From: Rhizobium sp. BK650
GTDB lineage: Bacteria; Pseudomonadota; Alphaproteobacteria; Rhizobiales; Rhizobiaceae
Length of the DNA: 64,000 bases
NCBI RefSeq assembly: GCF_014195325.1
Contig: NZ_JACIBK010000004.1
Span: forward strand, 186,001-250,000
Direction: 5' to 3'
Positions 19,206-28,502 of the stretch are shown here, one piece after another. Below the pieces are notes generated by a model. The model did not search any database and had not been told where the DNA came from. It saw nothing but the letters and a program-made list of their open reading frames with translations. The position numbers were made by a program, and so were the translations under genes. Every line of letters begins with the position of its first letter. Position 1 is the first letter of the stretch.

Positions 19206-19645
19206 CCGTACTGTCTTTTATCCAAAACCCGGATTTGCAGGGCCGCTCACGCAAAATCAAGTGGCTCGCGGCAACAGCTTTCAGGCGGTCGTCAAATCGG
19301 CGGCGCTGTGCACACTGTTCGACTTCTCCACAGTCACACCTTCGCCAGTACAAAAATACTGAGTGTGTGACCTGCAGAGCACGGCCGAAAACGACTCACT
19401 TTCATAGGCCTTGCATGGCAGTTTAAGCGAGTTGAGCGAGACTTGCATCCGCGCAGGGGCGGTCATCACCTGAAATCATGGAAAACGATAAAACCGGCAA
19501 GGTCGCGCCCGGCGAGACCGGCGGCATCACAGTGGAGGTACGGGCGCAGGTCATCCGGTATTCCCGAAAACGATCCAGAGACTAATTTAGACCCCATGAG
19601 CCATGCACCGACCTGTAGGGCATTGGGAAGTTTGAGGTCCTGCCA
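19206..19645. other. Intergenic region with a nested hairpin, upstream of dnaB and the MFS gene
   Basis: A 440-base divergent spacer with no convincing gene. It contains a nested inverted repeat at 19333-19371: outer arms GTCACAC / GTGTGAC and inner arms CAGTA / TACTG around an A-rich loop. The hairpin lies about 130 bases upstream of dnaB. It may be a regulator site or leader element for dnaB. Promoters for both flanking genes are expected here, but I cannot place them with confidence. Confidence 0.4.
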
Positions 19646-21322
19646 ATGAGCCTCGCTGAGACAGCTAACGACAATGTGGCGCCAAGGCCGGCCGCTGGGC
19701 CGGACGCGCAACACACACCGTCATCGCCTCCCGTGGCGGGTGCGCCGATGCCTATCTGGAAAAGGCCGCTCTATATGGCGGCCTCGCTCCTGCTCTTTCT
19801 GACGCAAGGCCTCGGCATGAACCTGCTGACTGCCAACATTAACCAGCTGCAGGGCTCGTTTTCGGCAACCACGGCTGAAATTTCCTGGCTCTCGGCTGCT
19901 TACATGGCGCCCTATGCCAGCATGTCGATCGCGCTCTTCAAGATCCGCAGCCAATACGGTCTCCGCCGTTTTGCTGAACTCAGCATTATCTGCTTCGTTG
20001 TTGCGGCTGCGCTCAATCTTCTCATCACCGACCTGCGCTCCGCAATCGTCGTACGCACGTTGAGCGGCATGGCTGCGGCATCACTTTCCTCGCTCGGTTT
20101 CTTGTACATGCTGGAACCATTTCCGCCGTCAAAGAAGCTGTCCTTGGGGCTCAGCCTTGCCCTGATGTGCACGCTGTTTGCTGCACCGCTCGCACGCATC
20201 ATCTCGCCCTCGCTGCTTCAGTTCGGCGGCTACGAGGCACTCTATACATTCGAGATGGGGCTCGCGCTCATAGCCCTGCCGGTCATCTACTTGCTGCCGC
20301 TCACGGCGCCGCCGCGGGCCAAAGTCATTCAGCGGCAGGACATATTGAGCTATCTTCTGCTGGCTGTCGGTTTCGGCTGTCTCGCTATCGTGCTGACGCT
20401 CGGCCGGCTCTATTGGTGGTTCGAGGCGCCATGGATCGGCGTGCTGCTGGCAGTATCGGTAGGCGCGCTTGCGCTCATGCTTGCCTTGGAGCTGCCGCGC
20501 GCCAATCCGCTGATCGATTTCCGCTGGCTGTTCTCCGGCGCCAACATGCGGATGGCAGGCGTCCTGCTGCTCTTCCGTTTCGTCTCCTCCGAGCAGTCGT
20601 CGACCGCTGCCAGCTTCTATCAGCAACTGGGGCTTCTGAACGATCAGACCGTAACGCTCTATGCAATCATCCTTCTCGCCTCTGTGGCGGGTGGTCTTTT
20701 CTGCGCATTTCTGATGACAACCCGCTATGTCGAGACCGCTCACGTCTTGGCGCTTGCCCTTATCGCAGGCGGAGCCTTTCTGGATAGCCAGTCGACGAGC
20801 CTCACCCGACCGCCTCAGATGTATCTGAGCCAGGCGATGGTCGCCGCCGGTGCAGCCATGTTCCTGCCGCCTGTGATGGCGAACGGCTTCAAGGCGGCGA
20901 CCGCCCGCGGCATTCAATATATTGTCAACTTTCTCGTGATCTTCATTTTCACGCAGAGCATCGGCTCGCTCTTCGCCTCCGCGATGCTCGGCACGTTTGT
21001 TACGATCCGGGAAAAATTCCACTCGAGCATTCTCGTCGAACATGTTCTGTTGCAGGACCCGATCGTGGCGCAGCGCATCTCTCAGATGAGCGCTGCGTAT
21101 GGCAAAGTGCTCGGCGACAAGATGTTGCTCAACGCGGAAGCGCTGGCCTTGCTGGCCCAGCAGGTCAGCCGTGAGGCCTATATTCTCGCCTACAACGACA
21201 CTTTCCTTGTGATCGGCTATTCCTCCGTCTTCGGTCTGATCGTCATTCTTCTGCATCAGGCATGGCGCCGTCTGCCGTGGTCAGGGAGTGGCGAGCCCAA
21301 TGCAATTCCCGCCCAATCGTGA
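19646..21322 (+). CDS. DHA2-type MFS transporter (EmrB-like)
   Basis: A 558-residue major facilitator protein with about 14 hydrophobic helices, the layout of the DHA2 family. Helix 1 (LYMAASLLLFLTQGLGMN) follows a 38-residue Pro/Ala-rich cytoplasmic lead. A hydrophilic segment near residues 455-500 precedes the last helix. The next gene, six bases on, encodes the membrane-fusion partner, so the pair should export a hydrophobic compound across both membranes with a TolC-like channel encoded elsewhere. Similarity to EmrB is structural rather than close, and no substrate is inferred. GAGG lies before the ATG. Confidence 0.82.
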   Translation: MSLAETANDNVAPRPAAGPDAQHTPSSPPVAGAPMPIWKRPLYMAASLLLFLTQGLGMNLLTANINQLQGSFSATTAEISWLSAAYMAPYASMSIALFKIRSQYGLRRFAELSIICFVVAAALNLLITDLRSAIVVRTLSGMAAASLSSLGFLYMLEPFPPSKKLSLGLSLALMCTLFAAPLARIISPSLLQFGGYEALYTFEMGLALIALPVIYLLPLTAPPRAKVIQRQDILSYLLLAVGFGCLAIVLTLGRLYWWFEAPWIGVLLAVSVGALALMLALELPRANPLIDFRWLFSGANMRMAGVLLLFRFVSSEQSSTAASFYQQLGLLNDQTVTLYAIILLASVAGGLFCAFLMTTRYVETAHVLALALIAGGAFLDSQSTSLTRPPQMYLSQAMVAAGAAMFLPPVMANGFKAATARGIQYIVNFLVIFIFTQSIGSLFASAMLGTFVTIREKFHSSILVEHVLLQDPIVAQRISQMSAAYGKVLGDKMLLNAEALALLAQQVSREAYILAYNDTFLVIGYSSVFGLIVILLHQAWRRLPWSGSGEPNAIPAQS

Positions 21323-21328
21323 GGTTGA

Positions 21329-22402
21329 GTGCCTGACATGTGGAAATATGTTCGATCCCCCTCGACCATCATCGCAGTGCTCGCCGGTATTGCCGGGGTC
21401 CTTCTCATTCTCTACGCGTGGCGCCTGCCGCCGTTCGTCACCTCGGTTGAGACGACGGACAACGCATATGTTCGAGGTTATGTCACGATCATAAGCCCCC
21501 AGGTTAGCGGCTACGTCGTCGATGTCCCCGTGAAGGACTATCAGCAGGTCAAGCAGGGCGATACGCTCGCCCAGATCGACGACCGCATCTACCTGCAGAA
21601 GCTTGCCCAGGCACGTGCCGCGCTCGATGGGCAGAAGGCATCGCTGGAGAATTCCCGCCAATCCGAACTCGCGGCAAAGGCGAGCATCGCTTCCAGCCAG
21701 GCGCAGGTCGATAGCGCAAACGCAGCGCTGACGCGGGCGCAGCAGGCTTGGGATCGCGTCAACAATCTCAGCAACCGCGGCATTGCATCCCAGAGTGAAA
21801 CAGAGGCTGCGCAGGCGACACTTGATCAGGCAAAGGCCGCCGTCAACCAGGCGAAGGCCGCACTGGAAGTGTCCAACCAGAACTTGGCGACGATCATCGT
21901 CAATCGCTCGCTGCTGGAGGCGAATGTTGCGAGCGCCGAAGCTGCCGTAAGGCTTGCGGAAATCGACCTGCAGAACACGAAGATCGTGGCGCCGCGCGAT
22001 GGTCATCTCGGTGAAGTCGGGGTTCGGCTCGGGCAATATGTAGCGGCCGGAACGCAGCTCATGGCAGTCGTGCCGGAGGATGTGTGGGTCGTCGCGAATT
22101 TCAAGGAAACCCAGCTGTACGGCATGCAGGTGGGGCAGCCGGTGACTATCACCGTCGATGCGCTCGGCAGGCAGCAACTGCGCGGACATATCGAGGGCTT
22201 CTCTCCTGCCGCGGGATCGGAATTCGCAGTTATCAAGGCCGACAATGCGACCGGCAATTTCGTGAAGATCGCCCAGCGCGTCGGCGTGCGTATCCGCTTC
22301 GATCCCGACCAGCCGGCTGTCAAGGACCTCGGCCCAGGGCTCTCGGTCGTCGTCGATGTCGACAAGAGTGCTGCTCCGCGACAGAACACGGCAGCCAAAT
22401 AA
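21329..22402 (+). CDS. HlyD/EmrA family membrane-fusion protein
   Basis: A 357-residue periplasmic adaptor. One N-terminal transmembrane helix (residues 12-30) is followed by the biotinyl-lipoyl half motif TDNAYVRGYVTIISPQVSGYV, a long Ala/Gln-rich coiled-coil hairpin (residues 90-200), the second lipoyl half IVAPRDGHLGEVGVRLGQYV, and a beta-barrel domain. This is the EmrA arrangement. The start may be GTG 21329 or ATG 21338, both just after the MFS stop, so the genes are co-transcribed. Intrinsic terminator sequence follows directly. Confidence 0.88.
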   Translation: MPDMWKYVRSPSTIIAVLAGIAGVLLILYAWRLPPFVTSVETTDNAYVRGYVTIISPQVSGYVVDVPVKDYQQVKQGDTLAQIDDRIYLQKLAQARAALDGQKASLENSRQSELAAKASIASSQAQVDSANAALTRAQQAWDRVNNLSNRGIASQSETEAAQATLDQAKAAVNQAKAALEVSNQNLATIIVNRSLLEANVASAEAAVRLAEIDLQNTKIVAPRDGHLGEVGVRLGQYVAAGTQLMAVVPEDVWVVANFKETQLYGMQVGQPVTITVDALGRQQLRGHIEGFSPAAGSEFAVIKADNATGNFVKIAQRVGVRIRFDPDQPAVKDLGPGLSVVVDVDKSAAPRQNTAAK

Positions 22403-22406
22403 GCAG

Positions 22407-22430
22407 AAAGCCCGGCGCGAACCGGGCTTT
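22407..22430. terminator. Bidirectional terminator between the efflux pair and rplI
   Basis: AAAGCCCGG-CGCGAA-CCGGGCTTT forms a 9-base-pair stem with a six-base loop. Short T runs on both strands fit termination of both converging transcripts. Confidence 0.75.
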
Positions 22431-22460
22431 CATCCATTTCGAGAGAGGATCTCTCAAAAA

Positions 22461-23039
22461 TCAAGCTTCGTCTTCGGCGAGGCCGTCGGCTTCCGGATCG
22501 AAGAAGTCTTCCGGACGCAGAGCGTCTTCGTCAACGCCGTAGATGGCGTCGACCGAGGTGAGCTCTTCGCCCTTGGCCTGACGCTCGGCCTCTTCGGTGG
22601 AGCGGGCAACGTTCAGCTCGATGTTGATTTCAACTTCGGCATGGAGCTGCAGCTCGACCTTGTGCAGGCCGATCGCCTTGATTGGCGTGTTCAGGTGAAC
22701 CTGGTTGCGCGAGATGTTGAAGCCTTCGGCAGCCAGGACATCGACGACGTCACGGGCAGCGACGGAGCCGTAAAGCTGGCCGGTTTCGCCAGCGGAACGG
22801 ACAACGATGAAGGACTTGCCGTTAAGAACGTCGGCAACCTTCTGGGCTTCGGACTTGCGCTCCAGGTTACGAGCTTCGAGTGTTGCGCGCTCGGCTTCGA
22901 AACGGGCCTTGTTGGCAGCGTTGGCGCGCAGTGCCTTGCCGAGCGGCAGGAGGTAGTTGCGTGCAAAGCCGTCGCGAACCTTTACGGTTTCGCCCATCTG
23001 GCCGAGCTTGGAGATGCGTTCGAGAAGAATGACGTCCAT
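22461..23039 (-). CDS. rplI: 50S ribosomal protein L9
   Basis: A 192-residue ribosomal protein binding 23S rRNA domain V. The N-terminal half shows the L9 signature from [32 protein letters not shown] (given here only as a positional description, residues 1-32), followed by the long connecting helix and a C-terminal domain. It is about 40 residues longer than E. coli L9 because of an acidic tail ([16 protein letters not shown]), usual in rhizobia. Last gene of the rpsF operon. Confidence 0.97.
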   Translation of the reverse strand: MDVILLERISKLGQMGETVKVRDGFARNYLLPLGKALRANAANKARFEAERATLEARNLERKSEAQKVADVLNGKSFIVVRSAGETGQLYGSVAARDVVDVLAAEGFNISRNQVHLNTPIKAIGLHKVELQLHAEVEINIELNVARSTEEAERQAKGEELTSVDAIYGVDEDALRPEDFFDPEADGLAEDEA

Positions 23040-23060
23040 GTTGATTTTCCTTTCTTGTTC

Positions 23061-24059
23061 TCAGATTTCGGTATCGGTTTGTTTGGGAGCATCGGCATCC
23101 TTGGTCGGGGTCAGGGCGATCGCCTTGCGGGTATCGGCCAGACCGAGCACGAGGATGAAAAGTACTGGCAGCATCATGGTGGATGCCAGGTAGCAGAGGA
23201 TGAGGGCCGGCAAACGCCAGTCCTTGCCGCGCGTGCGGAAATGCACCGCGGCGAAGCCGGACATCAGGAAGCCGGCGCCGAAGGCGCCGACGACCGTGGC
23301 GCCGATCATCGCCGGAACGCCGCCCATGAAGGTGGTGGCAAGACCGGCGAGGAAGACGAAGATCGAATTGCGGTTCATGCGCAGCGACGAGGGGATGTCC
23401 TCGCGCGGGCGCAAGTTCCTGCCGGATGCAGCAACGATGCGCGTCGCGATGTAATAGGCGGCAAACAGCATCACCACCCAGATGCCGCCCTGTATTGCAG
23501 GCAGCATCAGAACGACGAGGGATTTCGTCTGCGCGGTGGCGACGGGATCCGGAACGAAGGTCGGATGCTGCTGCTGAAGCGAGGCCATCAGCGCATCGAC
23601 CATCTGGTCGGTGATTTCAGGCCCGTAGCCGATCATGATGCCGGTGACGATAACGGCGATGGTCACGAGGCCGCAAAGATGCAGCAGGATATCGGAAAGC
23701 GGATACCAGGCGAGCAGATTGTCCGGGCCGCCAAGCTCGGAAGCGGGGCGCGCGAGATTGGCGAGGTGGCTCAGCCAGCCTGCCGGCAGCAGCGTCACCA
23801 GTGTCATGACGAGCGCAAAGGACGGAGAGATGGCGATCGCGCCGAGAACGGCAGCGGTGACAACAGCGGAAATGGCGGCGAGATTGCCCCAGCCGAGGCC
23901 GACGAGCAGGATCGGAAGCGCGGAAGCGGCATAAAGCACGGCACTGAACGACGGCTGCATGCTCGCGCCAAGCACCAGCAAGGCGGCGGTCAATCCGGCA
24001 AGAGCGCCGGTCGCAAGCGTTTTCGGGTTCAGTTTCGTCACTTCGCTGTCCTGCTTCAT
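23061..24059 (-). CDS. DUF2232 domain membrane protein
   Basis: A 332-residue protein with eight or so hydrophobic helices. It matches the DUF2232 family by size, helix distribution and position between rpsR and rplI, a context conserved in alphaproteobacteria. Function is unknown. In other phyla a DUF2232 (YybS-like) protein also sits beside rplI and dnaB, which hints at a conserved but unexplained link to this operon. The ATG at 24059 is used; the codon before it (TTG) is in frame but less likely. Confidence 0.75.
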   Translation of the reverse strand: MKQDSEVTKLNPKTLATGALAGLTAALLVLGASMQPSFSAVLYAASALPILLVGLGWGNLAAISAVVTAAVLGAIAISPSFALVMTLVTLLPAGWLSHLANLARPASELGGPDNLLAWYPLSDILLHLCGLVTIAVIVTGIMIGYGPEITDQMVDALMASLQQQHPTFVPDPVATAQTKSLVVLMLPAIQGGIWVVMLFAAYYIATRIVAASGRNLRPREDIPSSLRMNRNSIFVFLAGLATTFMGGVPAMIGATVVGAFGAGFLMSGFAAVHFRTRGKDWRLPALILCYLASTMMLPVLFILVLGLADTRKAIALTPTKDADAPKQTDTEI

Positions 24060-24186
24060 CAAGCAGTTAGAGGATTTCCCTGAATCAATTCGGGAGATGC
24101 CTCAACATGGGTTTTGAGGTTCCGATCCGCGCCCATCGCGAAAGGGAGGAAGCCCCGGATTAGAAATCCGGAGCTCCCATAGTCAA

Positions 24187-24435
24187 TTAGGCTACGACGT
24201 ACGGCAGCAGACCGAGGAAGCGTGCACGCTTGATCGCCTGAGCGAGTTCGCGCTGCTTCTTCTGGGAAACGGCTGTGATACGGGACGGAACGATCTTGCC
24301 GCGCTCGGAAATGTAGCGCTGCAGGAGACGGACGTCCTTGTAGTCGATGCGCGGAGCGTTTGCACCGGAGAACGGGCAGGTCTTGCGACGACGGTGGAAC
24401 GGACGACGGACCGGAGCGGAGGAAGATTCAGACAT
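24187..24435 (-). CDS. rpsR: 30S ribosomal protein S18
   Basis: An 82-residue small-subunit protein that forms a heterodimer with S6 on the platform of the 30S subunit. The CPFSG-start, [19 protein letters not shown] and [22 protein letters not shown] segments are diagnostic. Located 12 bases after rpsF, it is translated from the same mRNA. Confidence 0.97.
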   Translation of the reverse strand: MSESSSAPVRRPFHRRRKTCPFSGANAPRIDYKDVRLLQRYISERGKIVPSRITAVSQKKQRELAQAIKRARFLGLLPYVVA

Positions 24436-24447
24436 TCTTATTTCTCC

Positions 24448-24906
24448 TTATGCACGGTCTTCGCGAGGTGCGCGATCCGGACGCGGGGCACGCTGGAAGT
24501 CGCCATCACGGCGCGGCGGACGGTCGCCGAATTCGCGGCGCGGACCACGATCGCCGCCTTCACGCGGGCCACGGTCGTCGCGGTCGCGCTTCTGCATCAT
24601 GGCAGACGGACCGTCTTCGTGCTTTTCAACAGCGATGGTCATGTAGCGAAGAACGTCTTCGCTGATGCGCATCTGGCGTTCCATTTCCTGGATCGCAGCT
24701 GCCGGTGCATCGATGTCCATCAGGGCGTAGTGAGCCTTGCGGTTCTTCTTGATGCGGTAGGTGAGGGACTTGAGGCCCCAGTTTTCGATACGCCCGACCT
24801 TGCCGCCGTTTGCTTCGATCACGCCCTTGTACTGTTCTACGAGGGCATCGACCTGCTGCGACGTGATATCCTGTCGGGCAAGGAATACATGTTCATAAAG
24901 AGCCAT
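24448..24906 (-). CDS. rpsF: 30S ribosomal protein S6
   Basis: A 152-residue S6 protein. The start at 24906 ([15 protein letters not shown]) is the family start and has AAGG upstream. The C-terminal 55 residues are a low-complexity Arg/Asp/Gly/Pro tail, longer than the E. coli S6 tail and probably disordered; E. coli S6 is glutamylated on its tail, but this tail does not end in Glu. First gene of rpsF-rpsR-DUF2232-rplI. Confidence 0.97.
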   Translation of the reverse strand: MALYEHVFLARQDITSQQVDALVEQYKGVIEANGGKVGRIENWGLKSLTYRIKKNRKAHYALMDIDAPAAAIQEMERQMRISEDVLRYMTIAVEKHEDGPSAMMQKRDRDDRGPREGGDRGPRREFGDRPPRRDGDFQRAPRPDRAPREDRA

Positions 24907-25130
24907 GACAGCTTTGCCTTTCTTGCGTTGATCAGAACCCGGCATTCGGCGGCTAAGCCTCAACGACTGCTCCTGAGAGACGACGGGCGCCAAGCAAGAA
25001 AAGCGTTTCCGAGACGGTCGAGAGCGGAGACACGGGAGGCTGGAACGCTTCCGTTCCGAACGATCTGCAAAATGCAAACCGGCCCTCCGTTCAGCCACCA
25101 GCCAGAAGACCGGGTTAACGAACAGGCGCG
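24907..25130 (-). promoter_or_regulatory. rpsF operon leader, possible S6:S18 autoregulatory site
   Basis: About 220 bases of untranslated leader lie between the likely promoter and rpsF. Just before the start, the minus strand has GGCTTAGCC, then GCCGAATGCCGGG, giving short hairpins with exposed CCG triplets. In many bacteria the S6:S18 pair represses its own mRNA by binding such a CCG-containing bulge. The match here is by eye only and has not been folded. Confidence 0.35.
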
Positions 25131-25158
25131 CTTATACGGATTTTTGAGCGGAAGGCAA
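25131..25158 (-). promoter_or_regulatory. Candidate promoter of the rpsF operon
   Basis: On the minus strand TTGCCT (25158-25153) and TATAAG (25136-25131) are separated by 16 bases, a good housekeeping sigma factor match, about 225 bases upstream of rpsF. Confidence 0.5.
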
Positions 25159-25256
25159 GGGAAGCGGGCAAGAAACTGCAAAAAGCAGATGCTCGATACC
25201 GGAAGTGGAAAGGGCACGATACCTCGCGCCCTTAAAAAATCCGAAAGCTGAGGGCC

Positions 25257-26300
25257 TCAGAGAGGCATCGGATACAGCCGGTGTACCTTCTCGATTTCAG
25301 CGAGAACATCGCTGCTGAGTTCCACGTTCGCCGAGCCGATATCCGTCTTCAGCTGCGCCATCGTTGTCGCGCCGATAATGGCCGACGTCATGAAGCGGCG
25401 GGTCAGGCAGAAGGCGAGCGCCATTTGGGCAGGGTCAAGCCTGTAGCGAGCGGCGATCTCCAGATAGGCTTTCGTCGGCGCTTCCTGCAGCGGTTGCAGG
25501 CGTCCGCCAAGGTCGCCGTTGATCGCAGCGCGCGTGCCCGCCGGCTTCTCGCCGTTGACGTACTTGCCGGTCAGAATGCCGGCGGCAAGCGGCGAATAGG
25601 CGAGCAGACCCACGTCTTCATGATGCGAGAGTTCAGCCATATCGAGATCGAAATGGCGGTAGAGAAGATTGTATTCGTTCTGCACGCTCGCGACGCGGGG
25701 CAGGTTCAGCTGCTCGGAAAGCGTCACATATTTCTGCGTGCCCCAGGTCGTTTCGTTCGACAGGCCGAAGGCGCGGATCTTGCCTTCCTTCACCAGCGCG
25801 CCGACCGTCTCCAGAATTTCGGTCATGTTGGCGGTGGCCTTGGCGCGATCCTGTTTGAAGGGATCGTAATGCCAGCTCTGGCGGAAATGGAAATGGCCGC
25901 GGTTCGGCCAGTGGATCTGGTAGAGATCGACATAGTCGGTCTTCAGCCGCTTCAGGCTGGCTTCGAGCGCAAGACGGATGTTCTTGGCGTCGGCGCCTTC
26001 GCCGTTGCGGATATACGAACGGCCGGTGCCGGCGACCTTGGTGGCAAGGACGATGTCCTTACGCTTGCCGGTCTTTGCGAACCAGCTGCCGATATATTCT
26101 TCCGTGCGCCCTTGCGTTTCGGCCGAAACGGGCGTGGTCGGATAAAGCTCGGCGGTATCGAAGAAATTGATGCCTTCCTGGACGGCGTAGTCCATCTGCT
26201 CGTGGGCTTCCGCTTCGCTGTTCTGCGTGCCCCAGGTCATGGTGCCCAGGCAAATCTCGGAAACGGAAATATCTGTACGGCCTAATTTATTGTATTTCAT
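25257..26300 (-). CDS. tas: Aldo/keto reductase, Tas-like
   Basis: A 347-residue NADPH-dependent aldo/keto reductase. The N-terminal run CLGTMTWGTQNSEAEAHEQM (residues 17-36) and NEYNLLYRHF closely resemble E. coli Tas. The catalytic tetrad is visible as Asp and Tyr of FDTAELY, Lys of ATKVAG and His of IHWPN. Physiological substrate is unknown; Tas was found as a suppressor of tyrosine auxotrophy. It lies alone between the ribosomal operon and fabD, divergent from fabD. Confidence 0.88.
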   Translation of the reverse strand: MKYNKLGRTDISVSEICLGTMTWGTQNSEAEAHEQMDYAVQEGINFFDTAELYPTTPVSAETQGRTEEYIGSWFAKTGKRKDIVLATKVAGTGRSYIRNGEGADAKNIRLALEASLKRLKTDYVDLYQIHWPNRGHFHFRQSWHYDPFKQDRAKATANMTEILETVGALVKEGKIRAFGLSNETTWGTQKYVTLSEQLNLPRVASVQNEYNLLYRHFDLDMAELSHHEDVGLLAYSPLAAGILTGKYVNGEKPAGTRAAINGDLGGRLQPLQEAPTKAYLEIAARYRLDPAQMALAFCLTRRFMTSAIIGATTMAQLKTDIGSANVELSSDVLAEIEKVHRLYPMPL

Positions 26301-26505
26301 CGGGAACCCTGGACGTGGTCTGGGAAAGGAGGGCTTGGGAAGAGCTGCGCAAATCTAAGCCGGATTTGATCAAGCGCAAGATAAAAAACCGGGTGTTCTG
26401 GCCGGGGCGGAAGGCTTTGGAGAGAATCCGCCGCCACTTGACTCTGAAAGAAAGAATGTCAATTGGAGGCGAAATGGCCCGATGGGCACTATCGAGGGAC
26501 CGAAA

Positions 26506-27450
26506 ATGACCGTTGCTTTCACTTTTCCCGGCCAGGGCAGCCAGGCCATCGGCATGGGCAAGGATCTCGCCGAGAATTTTGCGGAAGCCCGCGCCGTTTT
26601 CGAAGAGGTCGATGAAGCGCTCGGTGAAAAGCTTTCCGATGTGATGTTCAACGGTCCCGAGGACAAGCTGACGCTGACGGCGAATGCCCAGCCGGCGCTG
26701 ATGGCCGTCTCCATGGCTGTCATCCGTGTTCTGGAAGCCAAGGGGCTCGATCTGAAGGCGAAGGTCGCTTACGTCGCCGGCCATTCGCTCGGCGAATATT
26801 CCGCTCTCTGTGCTGCGGGCACCTTCTCTGTCGCCGATACGGCTCGTCTTCTGCGCATCCGCGGCAACGCCATGCAGGCCGCAGTTCCGGTCGGTGTCGG
26901 CGCCATGGCCGCCATCATCGGCCTCGAACATGCCGACGTGCAGGCTGTCTGCGAGGAGGCCGCCGCCACCGGCTCCTGTCAGATCGCCAATGACAATGGC
27001 GGCGGTCAGCTCGTCATATCGGGCGAAAAGTCGGCCGTGGAAAAGGCCGCCGGCCTTGCGACCGATAAGGGCGCCAAGCGCGCCATCCTGTTGCCGGTTT
27101 CCGCTCCCTTCCATTCCAAGCTGATGGCGCCGGCCGCAAATGCCATGCGCGAGGCGCTCGCCGGGGTGAAAAAGGCAAACCCAGTCGTGCCCCTCATCGC
27201 CAATGTCCGCGCCGCGCCTGTCACGGATGCCGAAGAGATTGCCAGGCTTCTCGTCGAGCAGGTCACCGGACAGGTCCGCTGGCGCGAAACGGTGGAATGG
27301 TTTGGCGCAAATGGCGTCACTACGCTTTATGAACTCGGTGCCGGCAAGGTGCTGACCGGCCTTGCACGCCGCATCGACAAGAATATCAATGGTGTCGCGG
27401 TCAATGGTCCGGGCGATATCGACGCCGCCATTGCTGCTCTCACGGCCTGA
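26506..27450 (+). CDS. fabD: Malonyl-CoA:ACP transacylase
   Basis: A 314-residue enzyme loading malonate onto acyl carrier protein for type II fatty-acid synthesis. FPGQGSQ is at residues 7-13 and the nucleophile is Ser94 in GHSLGEYSAL; the catalytic His is in PVSAPFHSKLM. ATG 26506 is preceded by GAGGGA; an upstream in-frame ATG at 26482 would add eight residues outside the family start. First gene of the fab cluster, followed after 28 bases by fabG. Confidence 0.96.
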   Translation: MTVAFTFPGQGSQAIGMGKDLAENFAEARAVFEEVDEALGEKLSDVMFNGPEDKLTLTANAQPALMAVSMAVIRVLEAKGLDLKAKVAYVAGHSLGEYSALCAAGTFSVADTARLLRIRGNAMQAAVPVGVGAMAAIIGLEHADVQAVCEEAAATGSCQIANDNGGGQLVISGEKSAVEKAAGLATDKGAKRAILLPVSAPFHSKLMAPAANAMREALAGVKKANPVVPLIANVRAAPVTDAEEIARLLVEQVTGQVRWRETVEWFGANGVTTLYELGAGKVLTGLARRIDKNINGVAVNGPGDIDAAIAALTA

Positions 27451-27478
27451 TAGCTCTATTTATATAAGGAACGTCCTC

Positions 27479-28216
27479 ATGTTCGATCTTTCCGGCCGCA
27501 AGGCTCTCGTCACCGGCGCATCGGGCGGCATCGGCGAGGAAATCGCCCGCCTTCTCCATAAGCAGGGCGCCATCGTCGGCCTGCACGGCACCCGCGTCGA
27601 AAAGCTCGAGACCTTGGCAAACGAGCTTGGCGAGCGCGTCAAGATCTTCCCGGCAAACCTGTCGGATCGTGACGAGGTGAAGGCTCTCGGCCAGAAAGCG
27701 GAAGCCGATCTCGAAGGCGTCGATATCCTCGTCAACAATGCCGGCATAACCAAGGATGGCCTCTTCGTGCGCATGAGCGACGAAGATTGGGATGCCGTTC
27801 TCGAAGTGAACCTGACGGCGACCTTCCGCCTGACGCGCGAGCTCACCCATCCGATGATGCGCCGCCGCTATGGCCGCATCATCAACATCACCTCCGTCGT
27901 CGGCGTCACCGGCAATCCGGGCCAGGCCAATTACTGCGCCTCCAAGGCCGGCATGATCGGCTTCTCAAAGTCGCTGGCACAAGAAATCGCCACGCGCAAC
28001 GTGACGGTAAACTGTGTCGCTCCGGGCTTCATCGAAAGCGCCATGACCGGCAAGCTGAACGACAAGCAGAAGGAAGCGATCATGGGGGCGATCCCCATGA
28101 AACGCATGGGAACCGGCGCCGAAGTGGCCTCTGCCGTCGTCTATCTCGCCTCCTCGGAAGCGGCTTATATGACGGGTCAGACGTTGCACGTGAACGGCGG
28201 CATGGCCATGATCTGA
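27479..28216 (+). CDS. fabG: 3-oxoacyl-ACP reductase
   Basis: A 245-residue NADPH-dependent SDR that reduces 3-oxoacyl-ACP. Motifs: TGASGGIG at residues 13-20, NNAGITKDGL, and the catalytic Ser/Tyr/Lys in ITSVVG and YCASK. The C terminus HVNGGMAMI is FabG-typical. AAGGA precedes ATG 27479. Position between fabD and acpP separates this true FabG from the other SDRs in the window. Confidence 0.96.
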   Translation: MFDLSGRKALVTGASGGIGEEIARLLHKQGAIVGLHGTRVEKLETLANELGERVKIFPANLSDRDEVKALGQKAEADLEGVDILVNNAGITKDGLFVRMSDEDWDAVLEVNLTATFRLTRELTHPMMRRRYGRIINITSVVGVTGNPGQANYCASKAGMIGFSKSLAQEIATRNVTVNCVAPGFIESAMTGKLNDKQKEAIMGAIPMKRMGTGAEVASAVVYLASSEAAYMTGQTLHVNGGMAMI

Positions 28217-28502
28217 AACGATTAGCTGCCGCAGCCGCCGATTTCAGCCAATAGCGTGTTGAGCAATCACGAACGGTTGATTTTCTGGCTTTGCGGCAGA
28301 CTTAAAGCATGTTAAGCGGGCCATGACTGTGTACAGTCGTCCCGAAAAAGCAGACGGACCGGCGGGCTTTTCGCAAGCCTGGGACTTCTCTAAAGCCGGG
28401 TAAAACGAGTTTGCCGAGGGTGTCTGAAAACATCGCAGGCTGAAACAGGGTAGGGGTGTCAGAAAGACATTCCGATCAGGACATAAGGTCGAGGAAACCG
28501 AC
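28217..28502 (+). promoter_or_regulatory. acpP upstream region with two palindromes
   Basis: This 286-base gap before acpP holds CTTAA-AGCATG-TTAAG at 28301-28316 and the perfect GACTGT-GT-ACAGTC at 28325-28338, close together. Such spacing suggests binding sites of one or two regulators near a separate acpP promoter, which would allow acyl carrier protein to be made at a higher level than FabD and FabG. The TTAA pair is spaced by six bases, not the seven typical of CtrA. No regulator can be named. Confidence 0.4.

Noticed and set aside
20129..21256. Long minus-strand open frame opposite the MFS gene
   Set aside because: Composition (His/Gln/Arg/Glu-rich) is that of an antisense shadow of a membrane-protein gene in G+C-rich DNA; it has no family features.
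22356..24083. Very long plus-strand open frame over rplI and DUF2232
   Set aside because: It lies antisense to two well-supported genes and its product is low-complexity without motifs.
28301..28316. CtrA binding site
   Set aside because: The TTAA half-sites are separated by six bases; the usual CtrA spacing is seven.
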